From CAXTSE01 sp035554115 (GTDB lineage: Bacteria > Actinomycetota > Actinomycetes > Actinomycetales > Microbacteriaceae): a DNA stretch of 64,000 bases. Positions within the stretch are counted from its first letter, which is position 1. Each line of letters opens with the position of its first letter. A model generated the notes under the pieces. The model was not told where the DNA came from and did not search any database. It was given only the letters and a program-made list of their open reading frames with translations. Location of the stretch: contig DATMIW010000044.1 of assembly GCA_035554115.1 (NCBI GenBank), positions 3,565 through 67,564 on the forward strand, written 5' to 3'. Positions 7,844 through 16,454 of this stretch are shown here, in pieces. A program made the translations under genes and the position numbers.

Positions 7844-8839
7844 ATGATGTCCAGCATCCGTGTCGCCGCAGTACAAGCCGAGCCCGTATGGCTGGACATC
7901 GACGGAACCGTCGACAAGACGGTGATGCTCATCGAAGAGGCGGCAGGCAAAGGTGCGGCGCTCGTCGCGTTCCCGGAGACCTGGATCCCCGGCTACCCCG
8001 TGTTTTTGTGGACGGTTCCGGTTCCCGAACAGATGCCCTACGTCGGCCGCTATCACCAGAACTCGATGACGGTGACGAGCGACCATATGCGCCGCATCCG
8101 CGAGGCCGCCCGCAAGAATCGCATTACCGTGGCGATCGGCTACAGCGAGAAGGCGTTCGGATCCCTCTATATGGCGCAAACCGTGATTGGTCCGGAGGGG
8201 CAGATTCTCATCCACCGTCGCAAGCTGAAGCCGACCCATGTCGAGCGCACCCTGTTTGGCGAGGGCGACGGCTCCGACCTGCAGGTTGTCGACACCCCGC
8301 TTGGTCGTATCGGCGCACTCAACTGCTGGGAGCACCTCCAGCCGCTCAGCAAATACGCGATGTACGCCCAGAACGAGCAGATCCACATCGCGGGCTGGCC
8401 GTGTTTCGGGGTGCTCGGGGAGATTCCGGCGCTCAGCCCGGTGTCGAACATGGCAGCGTCGTCGATCTACGCCCTTGAGGGCAGCTGCTTCGTGATTACG
8501 AGCACGCAGATCATGAGCGACGAAGGCATCAAGACCTTCGCCCTTGCCGACGGCAGTATCCCGCCGATCTACAACGGCGGTGGTGGCTTCGCTCGGATCT
8601 ACGGGCCGGACTCGTCGTTGATCTCTGAGGAGCTCGACGAGCACACCGAGGGGATCGTGACCGCCGATATCGACCTGGCGATGATCGCGTACGCCAAGAA
8701 CGCCGCCGACCCGGCCGGTCACTACAGCCGCCCCGATGTCACCCAGTTGCTGTTCGACAACTCGTCGAAGCGGGTGGTTGTCGGCAATGGGGCATTCGGC
8801 ACGGAGGTCGAATTCCCCGAGCTCGACGTGGCCGAATGA
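7844..8839 (+). CDS. Aliphatic/aromatic nitrilase
   Basis: Nitrilase-superfamily branch 1 enzyme of about 331 residues, hydrolysing an organic nitrile to carboxylate and ammonia in the cytoplasm. The triad is visible: E45 in AFPETW, Lys in HRRKLKPTHVER (127/129) and nucleophile C161 in GALNCWEHLQPL. KPTHVER, the GGGFARI stretch and 'DPxGHYSRPDV' near the C-terminus closely follow the Rhodococcus-type nitrilases. GGAGG precedes tandem ATGs at 7844 and 7847; the second has the better spacing. An AraC gene diverges from it, and an EthD-like gene follows after about 140 bases. Nitrile specificity cannot be deduced. Confidence 0.9.
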   Translation: MMSSIRVAAVQAEPVWLDIDGTVDKTVMLIEEAAGKGAALVAFPETWIPGYPVFLWTVPVPEQMPYVGRYHQNSMTVTSDHMRRIREAARKNRITVAIGYSEKAFGSLYMAQTVIGPEGQILIHRRKLKPTHVERTLFGEGDGSDLQVVDTPLGRIGALNCWEHLQPLSKYAMYAQNEQIHIAGWPCFGVLGEIPALSPVSNMAASSIYALEGSCFVITSTQIMSDEGIKTFALADGSIPPIYNGGGGFARIYGPDSSLISEELDEHTEGIVTADIDLAMIAYAKNAADPAGHYSRPDVTQLLFDNSSKRVVVGNGAFGTEVEFPELDVAE

Positions 8840-8982
8840 GTCGCGTTTTCGTGGGCGGTTCGGCGTTTTTGGTGTGCGGCGTAAGCAATCGCTGGGGCAA
8901 CTGAGCGAAAGCCCGCCATCAGCTTGCGTCAATCCCGTAGGTGGGCTTCAGTCGAGGAAACCACTTAGGAGGAGGTACTCCC

Positions 8983-9321
8983 ATGTTCACGATTGCATTC
9001 CTCACAAAGCGCCGACCGGACCTGTCTTTGGACGAGTATCTGCATCACTACGAGAAGGTTCATTTCCCGCTGGCGGTGAAGCTTCCCGGCCTGGTCTCGT
9101 ATACCCAGCAGCCGATAGTCCACGGTGGCTGGAACGGCACCGACAGCTTCCCCGAATATGACGGACTCTCGCTCTACACCTTCGAGTCGAAAGACGAGGC
9201 GGATGCCGCATTTGCCTCACCCGCGGGCGTCGCACTCAATGAGGACACCGGCCTCTTCATGGATTGGCCGAGTGTTCTCAGCATCCCCGTCGAGACCCTT
9301 CAGCAGTTCGTGCGTTCATAA
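8983..9321 (+). CDS. EthD-domain protein
   Basis: A 112-residue protein with the EthD ferredoxin-like fold pattern: MFTIAFLTKRRPDLSLDEYLHHYEKVHFPL, where the HHYEKVH stretch carries the conserved His, and an aromatic-rich C-terminal half with 'YTFESKDEADAAF'. EthD-like proteins act as small dehydratases, cyclases or helper proteins in catabolic operons. AGGAGGAGG lies just upstream of the ATG. It probably shares the nitrilase transcript. A strong hairpin follows its stop. Confidence 0.82.
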   Translation: MFTIAFLTKRRPDLSLDEYLHHYEKVHFPLAVKLPGLVSYTQQPIVHGGWNGTDSFPEYDGLSLYTFESKDEADAAFASPAGVALNEDTGLFMDWPSVLSIPVETLQQFVRS

Positions 9322-9337
9322 GTCTTGCCCCAAAGAA

Positions 9338-9371
9338 GTTGGGGGCCACGTCTCGTGCCGTGACCCCCAAC
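9338..9371. terminator. Bidirectional terminator hairpin
   Basis: GTTGGGGG-c-CACG and CGTG-a-CCCCCAAC form a long GC stem with an eight-base loop between two convergent genes (EthD on + and the ABC binding protein on -). Position and stem strength support a shared terminator. Confidence 0.75.
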
Positions 9372-9383
9372 CGCTACCTCTGG

Positions 9384-10520
9384 CTACCCCTTGTTCCAGA
9401 GTGCCTTGTAGGCGTCCTTCCACTTGAAGTCACCATCGAACGGGATCGAGGTGATGTCTTCTTTGGTCAGGAGCTTCTGCGGGACGACGAACTCTCGCTC
9501 CTCATCGGTGATCGTGCCGGCCAGGATCCGCAGATACTGGTCCATTCCAGCCCAGGACAGCCACTCGGCCACATAGCCGACGCTCGCCTTGAGCGGCGTC
9601 TTGTCGGCCTTGATCTCGTCAAGCGCGAAGGCGTCGCCATTGTGCGAGACCACGATCATGTCGGTGTTCTCGGAGCGGTCGATAACGGGCTTGATGGCCG
9701 CGTAGACCGGGTCGTAGGCGGTCCAGACGACGTTCGCCGTCGGGTTGGCCTGCAGCACCGCCTGGAACTCTGTCGGAAGCGTGCTCTGCAGGTTGGCGAT
9801 CTGGAAGTCGATGTTCTTGAGCACCTTGCACTTCGGGCACAGCTTGGCAATGCCCTCGGTGAAGCCCTTGTTCCAGGTGACAACCGACGCGAACTCGGGG
9901 TCGTTCACCGTGATGATCTGTCCCGTGCCGCCGGAAGCGACTGTTGCGTAGGCGGCATCCCAGTATCCGGCCGTGTAGTGGTCGGATCGAACAGTTGCGT
10001 CGACGTATCCGGCGGGGTACTTACCCACACCATCGCTGACCGGTTCGTAGGTGTTGATAACGATGATCCCCGCATCGCGTGCGGCTTTCACATCATCGGC
10101 GACAACGACATCCGGGACCGCGGCGAGGAAGATGGCGTCCGCGCCCAGCTGGGTGGCGGTGCGCACTGCTTCGCGCATCTGCTCGGGGTCACCGGCCGGG
10201 TCGATCATCTGGTACTTCCAGCCCAGAAGTTCGGCTGCCTCTTTGGTTGCGTCAGAGCCGCGCTTGCAGCCTTCTGCCGCGTAGGCGCAGGGGATCGAGA
10301 CGACGAACTTGGGGTCGGCGGGAACGTCGACCTTGTCCTTCGGGATCGCGCCGCCGGTGATGTCGGCTGTGGCCTTGTCGACGACCGCCTGGGCCTTCGA
10401 AACGTCTTCGCTGCCGGCTGTGCCGCCGCCGCCTCCTCCTCCGCTGCCGGTACAAGCCGACAGGATGAGGAGGGATGCCGCGACGAGTACCACGGCGCCT
10501 GTTCTCTTGGGGAACATCAT
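9384..10520 (-). CDS. Lipoprotein substrate-binding component of a sugar-type ABC importer
   Basis: About 378 residues. N-terminal lipoprotein signal ending in LSAC followed by a Gly-rich linker, then a periplasmic-binding type I fold (RbsB-like) with 'AVRTATQLGADAIFLAAVPDVV' and 'ANVVWTAYDPVYAAI'. ATG 10520 is used because AGAGAGG precedes it. It lies 56 bases after the permease gene, last in the order SnoaL, ATPase, permease, binding protein. Ligands of the family are sugars, autoinducer-2 and some aromatic or alicyclic compounds. The neighbours here suggest a non-sugar ligand, but that is inference. Confidence 0.88.
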   Translation of the reverse strand: MMFPKRTGAVVLVAASLLILSACTGSGGGGGGGTAGSEDVSKAQAVVDKATADITGGAIPKDKVDVPADPKFVVSIPCAYAAEGCKRGSDATKEAAELLGWKYQMIDPAGDPEQMREAVRTATQLGADAIFLAAVPDVVVADDVKAARDAGIIVINTYEPVSDGVGKYPAGYVDATVRSDHYTAGYWDAAYATVASGGTGQIITVNDPEFASVVTWNKGFTEGIAKLCPKCKVLKNIDFQIANLQSTLPTEFQAVLQANPTANVVWTAYDPVYAAIKPVIDRSENTDMIVVSHNGDAFALDEIKADKTPLKASVGYVAEWLSWAGMDQYLRILAGTITDEEREFVVPQKLLTKEDITSIPFDGDFKWKDAYKALWNKG

Positions 10521-10576
10521 TGTGCCTCTCTTATGGGTGGGTGGTGTGTGCATCCCCCGCGGGCGGGGGACATCGA

Positions 10577-11569
10577 TTACGTGGAACTGCGCCGCCGCCG
10601 GCCGACCACGATAGAAACGGAGACGGCGCCGAGAAGAGCGAGGCCGTTGAAGACCTGGGTCACCCAGGTTTGTGCGCCGAGGAGCGTGAGCCCGTTGCTT
10701 CCCACCGCCAGCAGGAGCACGCCGAAGACCGTCCCCCAGACGTTGAAGTATCCGGGGCGCACAGTGGTGGCCCCCAGGAACGCGGCAGCGTATGCCGGAA
10801 GCAGGAACTCCGGGCCGAGGGTCGGCGAGGCGGTGCCGCCACGTGACGCCATGAGTACTCCGGCGAAGCCGGCAAGTCCACCGGCGACCATAAACGACAG
10901 GGACAGGTAGCGATTCACCCGGACCCCGCTGAGGCGGGCCGCGTCGCGCCCCATCCCGGTGGCCCGTACGTAGCGCCCGATGGGAGTCTTTTCGAACACG
11001 AAGTAGGCGATGAGGATGACCACGAGCGCATACGCGATGACCACCTGAAGCCCGCCGAGTCGCGTCTTGGTGAGCTCGCCGATGAAGTCGTCCTTGAGCA
11101 CGAGCAACGAACTCTTGGTGATCAGAACGTTGAGCCCTGCAAGCACGGTAGCTAATGCGAGGGTGGCGATAAACGCGTTGACGCCGACGCGGACCACAAA
11201 GAGCGCGTTGATCGCTCCGGCGGCGACGCCGATCAGTATCGAGATGATGATGACGAGCACGGCGGGCACGCCGAGATTCGAAATGGTGATCGCCGAGATC
11301 GCACTGAATCCGAGAACTGCGCCCAATGACAGATCGAACTCTCCGGCTGCGAGGGGAAATATCGCGGCGAGGGCGAGGATCACGGGGATCGATTGGTCAG
11401 CAAGGATCGCGCGCGCATTTGGACCGGTGGAGAAGGTCTGCGGCAGCACCAGCGAGAAGATGACGATGAGTGCTGCCAGGAATACGAGCACTCCGTATCG
11501 ACGCAGAATGCTGCCCGCGACACCTCCAGGCCCCTGGCGGTTCCGAGTCGTTCTGGCCTCTGTGGTCAC
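10577..11569 (-). CDS. RbsC-type ABC importer permease
   Basis: Multi-pass membrane permease of 330 residues with eight to ten hydrophobic segments, the family stretch 'AAGEFDLSLGAVLGFSAI' (about 73-90) and the EAA-like loop 'RYVRATGMGRDAARLSGVRVNRYL' that docks on the ATPase. Starts with GTG, overlapping the ATPase stop as GTGA, so the two are translated together. It forms the transmembrane channel with the ATPase at 11566 and the binding protein at 9384. Confidence 0.88.
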   Translation of the reverse strand: MTTEARTTRNRQGPGGVAGSILRRYGVLVFLAALIVIFSLVLPQTFSTGPNARAILADQSIPVILALAAIFPLAAGEFDLSLGAVLGFSAISAITISNLGVPAVLVIIISILIGVAAGAINALFVVRVGVNAFIATLALATVLAGLNVLITKSSLLVLKDDFIGELTKTRLGGLQVVIAYALVVILIAYFVFEKTPIGRYVRATGMGRDAARLSGVRVNRYLSLSFMVAGGLAGFAGVLMASRGGTASPTLGPEFLLPAYAAAFLGATTVRPGYFNVWGTVFGVLLLAVGSNGLTLLGAQTWVTQVFNGLALLGAVSVSIVVGRRRRSST

Positions 11570-13149
11570 TGTCGCTCCTTGTTAGCGGGATCTACGGGGG
11601 GTATTTGTGACGACTGTGCGCAAAGGGCGGCGAGTCGTTCTTCTGTCAATCCGTTGCCCGACACTTCGATTGCGACGTGGCCGCGGTCCAGCACGACGAC
11701 GCGATCACACAGACCGACGAGCTCGTCGCTGTCGCTGGATGCCACCAGCACCGCGGCACCGCCGGCGGCAAGCCCACGGATGATGTCCGCAATCTCGGAT
11801 TTGGCGAGCGCGTCGACACCCTGGGTGGGCTCGTCGAGAAGAACCACCCGGTTCTTCTGGCTTGCCGCTCGTGCGACGACGACCTTCTGCTGGTTGCCAC
11901 CCGAAAGCAGCCCCACGATCTGCGCCGGGTTCGGCGGTTTGATGGTGAACGACGAGATGAGTCCGGCGGTGCGCTGCTGCTCGCGCTTGGCACTCAGGTA
12001 GATGCCACGCGTGAGTCCGCGCATCCGACCGAGCGTCAGGTTCTCGCGCACGTTCATCGGAAGCACGACGCCGTCGCGACGGCGGTCTTGCGGCACGCAG
12101 ACAACTCCGTCGGCGATGGCGTCCGAGGGCGACTTCGGGTCGAAGTCACGTCCGCCGAGTTCGATGCTCCCTGACGCCCGGCGCTGCTCTCCCGCGAGGA
12201 TGCGGACCAGTTCACTTCGGCCGCACCCGACGAGCCCTGCGATGCCGAGGATCTCGCCCTCCCGGATCTCGATATCCACAGAACGGAGGCGGTTGCCGGT
12301 CAGTCCGCGTGCGGCGACGACTGTCTGCCCCGCCGCGGTGACGCGTGCGGTTCGGGTGTTTCGCTCAATCCGGTGCCCGATGACCCGGGTCACGATCTCG
12401 TCAACCGTCAGGTCGGTGGCAGGTTCGTCAGCGACAAGCTTTCCGTCGCGCAGAATGACCAGCTGGTCGGCGAGCCGCTTGACCTCGTCGGTACGGTGGC
12501 TGACATATATGATGGTGCCGCCCTGGCGGCGAAGCTCCTCGACGGTGGCTAAGACGCTGTCGACTTCTTCTGCGGGGAGTGACGCTGTGGGCTCGTCGAG
12601 TACGAGCACGTTGCGAGCAAATGCCGCCTCGCCGGTGGCCTCGTCATGCTGGAATGCACGCGCAACGCCGATCATCGTGCGCTGGGTCGGAGTGAGGTCA
12701 CGGATGAGCGCGCGAGGGCTGACGCCCAAATCGAAGCGTTCGAGCGACTCTTGCACGTGGTCCTCTTGGCGCCGACGGTCGATCGCTCCCAGCTTGCCGA
12801 GTCGGAATGTGTCGGAAAACGCGAAGTTGTCAGACACGGTGAGGTCGCCGACGAGTCCGACGTCTTGATGCAAAAAGCGCAGCCCGCCAGCGTGAGCGGT
12901 GCGCGGAGTCAAGGGCAATGGCGCGGGCTCTCCGGCGATGTCCACTTCGCTGCCGTCGTCGGGCCTATAGATACCGGCGAGGACTTTGATCAGGGTCGAT
13001 TTGCCCGAACCGTTCATCCCGAGAAGCGCGGTAATGCTTCCCCGGCGTACCCCGAAGCTCACATCGTTGAGTGCGCGTTGGCCTGCGAAGGTCACCGACA
13101 GATGGCGAACTGCGACTGCGTCCGTCGTACGGACTTCCTGGCTGCTCAT
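11566..13149 (-). CDS. Double-domain ATPase of a sugar-type ABC importer (RbsA-like)
   Basis: About 527 residues with two nucleotide-binding domains. Domain 1: Walker A GMNGSGKST and Walker B VLVLDEPTASLP, with a degenerate signature near 'DLTPTQRTMIG'. Domain 2: degenerate Walker A 'GLVGCGRSE', canonical signature LSGGNQQK and Walker B VVLLDEPTQGVD. This asymmetry is normal for RbsA/MglA proteins. The start ATG shares one base with the stop of the preceding SnoaL gene (TGATG), showing tight coupling to it. Confidence 0.9.
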   Translation of the reverse strand: MSSQEVRTTDAVAVRHLSVTFAGQRALNDVSFGVRRGSITALLGMNGSGKSTLIKVLAGIYRPDDGSEVDIAGEPAPLPLTPRTAHAGGLRFLHQDVGLVGDLTVSDNFAFSDTFRLGKLGAIDRRRQEDHVQESLERFDLGVSPRALIRDLTPTQRTMIGVARAFQHDEATGEAAFARNVLVLDEPTASLPAEEVDSVLATVEELRRQGGTIIYVSHRTDEVKRLADQLVILRDGKLVADEPATDLTVDEIVTRVIGHRIERNTRTARVTAAGQTVVAARGLTGNRLRSVDIEIREGEILGIAGLVGCGRSELVRILAGEQRRASGSIELGGRDFDPKSPSDAIADGVVCVPQDRRRDGVVLPMNVRENLTLGRMRGLTRGIYLSAKREQQRTAGLISSFTIKPPNPAQIVGLLSGGNQQKVVVARAASQKNRVVLLDEPTQGVDALAKSEIADIIRGLAAGGAAVLVASSDSDELVGLCDRVVVLDRGHVAIEVSGNGLTEERLAALCAQSSQIPPVDPANKERQ

Positions 13150-13646
13150 CAGAACGGCGCGTCGAATCCGGCGGCGAAACGCGTGATGCGCCACACCCCG
13201 TCTTCTTCACGAACGAGGTCCAATTGATATGTGCCGGTGGTGACGACCCCGACGGAGCCATCGAATGCGGTGGTCAAGAGCAGGTAGCAGATAACTGTGG
13301 CGGCACCGGGAGTCTGCGAAACCACGACGGAGTTGGTGATGTTGTGGCGGCGCTGGTCGCTCTGCGCCGCCATATGACCCTGCAACCATTCGACGATCGC
13401 ATTGCGGCTCTCGATCGGGGCGATGGCGATGGTTCCGGTCACCGAGCCGAACCAAACCGCGTTTTCGCTGAACACATCGCTCAGCACGTCGATCTGGCGC
13501 TCGTCATATGCCCACGCATAGCGATTCACGGTGTTCAGGATGTTGTGGCGATCGGCAGCCCCGACGGTGTCCACATTGGTCGGGTCGATGCCCAGGGAAA
13601 CGAGGGATTGCCGAGACGCCCAGCCGGGCGCGAATCCTTCGGACAT
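13149..13646 (-). CDS. SnoaL-like protein coupled to an ABC importer
   Basis: About 165 residues, paralogous to the protein at 4956-5468 (shared YDERQIDV, SDQRRHNITNS and RFAAGFDAPF). ATG 13646 is chosen because GGAGG sits five bases before it. It is the first gene of an operon with the ABC importer at 9384-13149, sharing one base with the ATPase gene. A good promoter lies upstream: TTGACG (13747-13742), 17 bases, TATAAA (13724-13719), flanked by two operator-like sites. This suggests that an imported compound is a substrate of the SnoaL enzyme. Confidence 0.83.
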   Translation of the reverse strand: MSEGFAPGWASRQSLVSLGIDPTNVDTVGAADRHNILNTVNRYAWAYDERQIDVLSDVFSENAVWFGSVTGTIAIAPIESRNAIVEWLQGHMAAQSDQRRHNITNSVVVSQTPGAATVICYLLLTTAFDGSVGVVTTGTYQLDLVREEDGVWRITRFAAGFDAPF

Positions 13647-13709
13647 GGTTGCCTCCATTGGCGGTAGTGGCGGGCCCCGCGCAAGTCGGACCGCCACCCT
13701 GATCTGTTG

Positions 13710-13756
13710 GTAAAACCTTTTATAGTCCGACCGGAGCTATTCGTCAATAGTTTTAC
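13710..13756. promoter_or_regulatory. Promoter with two MarR-type operator sites
   Basis: Site 1 (13743-13756, read on the minus strand GTAAAACTATTGAC) covers the -35 of the SnoaL/ABC operon. Site 2 (13710-13723, GTAAAACCTTTTAT, an almost perfect palindrome) covers the -10 TATAAA and the start region. The centres are 33 bases apart, about three helical turns. The marR-like gene begins at 13800 on the other strand, so autoregulation is likely. Confidence 0.6.
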
Positions 13757-13799
13757 GATCGGGTGCCTCGGGGCGCAATTCCGGTGTTATGGTGCAGAA

Positions 13800-14339
13800 A
13801 TGGCAGATTCTGACACCGGCGACGCCGCGCTGGATTCGTTGTCGGTTGTTTCCCGCGCCGTCGAGTTGACGGTGGAACGGATCCCGGATACCGATGCGGA
13901 TGCGATGCGAGCTGTCCTGCTCCTTCATCGCGTGGTCAATGTGCTCAGCTATGACCTGGAATCGTCAGTGCACAGGCCGCGGGGGTGGAGCTGGCCGGCG
14001 TTCCGCCTTTTGTTCACGATCTGGGTTTCGGGCAAGCAGGAGTCGAAGAACGTTGCCGCCCTGAGCGGGATGAGCCGGGCGGCCGTCTCGAGCTTGACGA
14101 ACACGCTTGAGCCGATGGGACTGCTGACGCGTGAAGTTGACCCGACCGACAAGCGCAAGATGTTGTTGGCTCTGACGCCGCAGGGGAGTGCAGAGCTCGA
14201 GACGGCGCTGAAGGCAAACAACCAGCGTGAATCGATGTGGGCCGGGGCGTTGTCGCCGGCTGAGCTTGGCGGACTCGGCACCGCACTCGAGAAGCTCGCG
14301 AGTGTCGCACAGTCCGAATGGGTCAACAAGCGCGACTAG
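13800..14339 (+). CDS. MarR-family transcriptional regulator
   Basis: About 179 residues with a MarR winged helix: 'SWPAFRLLFTIWVSGKQESKNVAALSGMSRAAVSSLTNTLEPMGLLTREVDPTDKRKMLLALT', where the wing carries the DPTDKR signature. The N-terminal 60 residues are longer than usual. Such dimers bind short palindromes and are released by small, often aromatic ligands. It sits between the SnoaL/ABC operon and the NmrA-like gene, and a 14-base near-palindrome recurs upstream of both and of other genes here. It is the best candidate regulator of that set. ATG 13800 is the first in-frame ATG. Confidence 0.88.
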   Translation: MADSDTGDAALDSLSVVSRAVELTVERIPDTDADAMRAVLLLHRVVNVLSYDLESSVHRPRGWSWPAFRLLFTIWVSGKQESKNVAALSGMSRAAVSSLTNTLEPMGLLTREVDPTDKRKMLLALTPQGSAELETALKANNQRESMWAGALSPAELGGLGTALEKLASVAQSEWVNKRD

Positions 14340-14346
14340 GAGTTTA

Positions 14347-14392
14347 GTAAAACGCTTGACAATCTGGCACCCGTTGGTTTCACTGGGCGCTA
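14347..14392 (+). promoter_or_regulatory. Operator and probable leaderless promoter of the NmrA-like gene
   Basis: GTAAAACGCTTGAC (14347-14360) overlaps a -35 TTGACA; a -10-like TTCACT follows at 14379-14384, seven bases before the ATG at 14392. The same arrangement recurs at 30043-30088. Transcription would start at or next to the ATG. Confidence 0.55.
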
Positions 14393-15066
14393 TGACCGAC
14401 GATCACGCGCGTCCCGCCACCTTGTCTGTTGCCGTCTATGGCGCCACCGGGCTGGTCGGTTCGCATATTGCACAAGAGCTTGTGATGCGTGGCCATTCGG
14501 TGATCGGGGTCGCTCGAAATGTCAGCGGGGCGATCGAGACCCCTGTCGAACTCGTCGAGGGCACCCTCACCGATCCCGTTCTGCTCCAGACCCTCCTGCG
14601 CACAGTGAACGCGGTCGTCGTGGCGATTCCGGCACTGCCGTCGAACGGACCCGCCTTTGCCGACTTCGCTGGAGACGTTCTGCATGCTGTGGCCGACTCC
14701 GGCGTTCGGCTGGGTGTTGTCGGAGGAGCCGGAAGCCTGTGGACCGACGCGGAGAAAAGCGGCCTGGTGATCGATTCCGCGGAACTCCCGGCGGCCGCGT
14801 TGCCGTCAGCGCGGGCGCATGTCGCATTGCTCGACGCGTTCCTCGCCGATGACTCCGGTGCGGATTGGTTTGTTCTCAGCCCCCCAACCCTGTTCGGTGC
14901 GCGTGCGCCGGGTGCCCGACGCAATGAGTATCGGCTCGGCGACGACGTAGTCGTGCGCCGCGACGGCGAGAAGCCCACGATCAGCGTCGAGGACTACGCG
15001 ATCGCATTTGTCGATGAGTTAGAGCGCCCGCGCCACCATCGCCGCCGGTTCACGGTCGGATATTGA
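14392..15066 (+). CDS. NAD(P)-binding NmrA-like protein
   Basis: About 224 residues, paralogue of the protein at 6019-6669. Rossmann motif YGATGLVGSH near residue 16, RGHSVIGVAR, VVGGAGSLW in the middle, DWFVLSPPTLFG and a C-terminal RRFTVGY. The frame is open upstream, but ATG 14392 lies directly after a promoter-like element and gives the family length. Located 52 bases after the marR stop. Its 3' end overlaps the convergent small gene by 48 bases. Likely an NAD(P)H-dependent reductase or isomerase; substrate unknown. Confidence 0.83.
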   Translation: MTDDHARPATLSVAVYGATGLVGSHIAQELVMRGHSVIGVARNVSGAIETPVELVEGTLTDPVLLQTLLRTVNAVVVAIPALPSNGPAFADFAGDVLHAVADSGVRLGVVGGAGSLWTDAEKSGLVIDSAELPAAALPSARAHVALLDAFLADDSGADWFVLSPPTLFGARAPGARRNEYRLGDDVVVRRDGEKPTISVEDYAIAFVDELERPRHHRRRFTVGY

Positions 15067-15333
15067 GTCGGATCCGTCGAGCGGCCAGTCGAGAAAGGTC
15101 TCGGTCTCTTCCAGAAGGTCTACCCACTCGTCTGACATAAATGCGAAAGTCGCCGCGTCGTCATCCGTGAATTCCAGTGTGCACTGCACGGAATCATGGC
15201 CAGGGGACAGCTCGAAGCGGGTGAGGCCCGGGAGGCAGGAGATCAACGTCGCGAAGACGCCGTCCAGTTGACGGTTGACCTGGGTGTCGTTCAGCTGAGC
15301 TCGCCTGGGGACCGTGAGAGTGGTGGAGGACAT
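15019..15333 (-). CDS. Small hypothetical acidic protein
   Basis: I do not recognise this 104-residue protein. It is acidic in its C-terminal half (EFTDDDAATFAFMSDEWVDLLEETE) with no membrane segment or signal. GGGAG lies nine bases before the ATG. The last 48 bases overlap the 3' end of the convergent NmrA-like gene, whose conserved C-terminus is certainly real, so this gene may end in a non-conserved tail or may not be expressed. Divergent from the AraC gene at 15503. Confidence 0.5.
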   Translation of the reverse strand: MSSTTLTVPRRAQLNDTQVNRQLDGVFATLISCLPGLTRFELSPGHDSVQCTLEFTDDDAATFAFMSDEWVDLLEETETFLDWPLDGSDSISDREPAAMVARAL

Positions 15334-15502
15334 GGCAGATTGCTCCCTTCATCGCAAGAAATCTGAATCCCCAGCCTCGCGCGCGCGCAGTCCTGGCGCA
15401 CGGCTTGCGCAGGAGAGGCAAAGCTTCGTGCCAAAGATGCAAAGCGGGTGGTGCGAACTGTCTGCGGTGGTGTCAACGTCCGGTCTATGCGACCATCAGC
15501 AC

Positions 15503-16438
15503 ATGGACAACAGCGTCCGCTTTGATGATGCGCCCGCCTGGGAGCGGTGTATCAGCGAATCGTTCTTCCCCCTCGTGATGAACGACGTCACGCATGGCGA
15601 GTTCCACGCGACGATCAACACCGTCGATCTTCCGCGCGGAATGCGCGTTTCTCAGGTCGAGGTCGTCGCCTGTCATCTGCGCCGTACCGAACGACTCGTG
15701 CGGGAATCGAACTCAGATCACGCCCTCGTGCTCTTCCAGTCCACCGGCCGCGCCAAGCTCCGGCAGGGTGGGAGGCAGGTGACTCTCAGTGGCGGCGCCG
15801 CGACAATTGCCGACCCGAGCGAACCGTACGACGTCATGATGACCTCGAACTCGCATCAGATGGTGTTGCTGGTACCGACCTCGTCGCTCCGGACAACGGG
15901 ATTGTCGATGGAAGACGTTCGTGCCCGACTCCTCCCGGCCGACTCGCTCTCGCTGCGTACCTTGACCGCACTTGCGGCAGGAGTTGACGACCGGCTCCTG
16001 AGCGGGGACGAGGCGGAGGGTGTCGCAGCCGCCGCGTTCGACCTCCTCCGTGGGGCGATTCGAACAGCCGGGGTTGGCGCGATTGCCACGACATCCCTAT
16101 CGCACGAGGTGCAACTTCGCCTGGTGAAGCAGTTCATTCTCGAGCACCTCAACGACCCCAACCTCAACCTGGAAAGCATTGCCCGGTCTCAGCACATGTC
16201 GGTGAGACATCTCACGGCGATTTTTGGCGACGGCGAATCTCCGGGCGCTTTCGTGCGCCGGGAGAGGCTCGCCCGAATCTACGATGAGCTGGCCGACCCG
16301 CTGTCGGTCGGTCGATCGGTCGCAGAAATAGGCCGCAATTGGGGAATGCTGAATCACGCCTCCCTGTGCCGCGCATTTGCTCGCGCGTTCGGCGTCACTC
16401 CGACAGAGGCCCGAGCGGCAGCCCACTGGGCCGAGTGA
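15503..16438 (+). CDS. AraC-family transcriptional regulator
   Basis: About 311 residues. N-terminal AraC-binding-like domain ('WERCISESFFPLVMNDVTHGEFHATI' at about 13-38) and C-terminal double helix-turn-helix ('NLESIARSQHMSVRHLTAIF' and 'AEIGRNWGMLNHASLCRAFARAFGVTP'). The N-terminal pattern W....S.SF.PL......F matches the paralogues at 6711 and 29093. The OYE gene is convergent and starts beyond it. ATG 15503 is chosen by length against the paralogues. The intergenic 15334-15502 shows three CAAAG direct repeats but no clear operator. Confidence 0.86.
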   Translation: MDNSVRFDDAPAWERCISESFFPLVMNDVTHGEFHATINTVDLPRGMRVSQVEVVACHLRRTERLVRESNSDHALVLFQSTGRAKLRQGGRQVTLSGGAATIADPSEPYDVMMTSNSHQMVLLVPTSSLRTTGLSMEDVRARLLPADSLSLRTLTALAAGVDDRLLSGDEAEGVAAAAFDLLRGAIRTAGVGAIATTSLSHEVQLRLVKQFILEHLNDPNLNLESIARSQHMSVRHLTAIFGDGESPGAFVRRERLARIYDELADPLSVGRSVAEIGRNWGMLNHASLCRAFARAFGVTPTEARAAAHWAE

Positions 16439-16454
16439 CCGTTCGCGGTCGCGT

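Noticed and set aside
9264..10910. 548-codon open frame on the plus strand over the ABC binding protein
   Set aside because: It crosses a strong terminator hairpin and two genes whose protein motifs are clear on the other strand.
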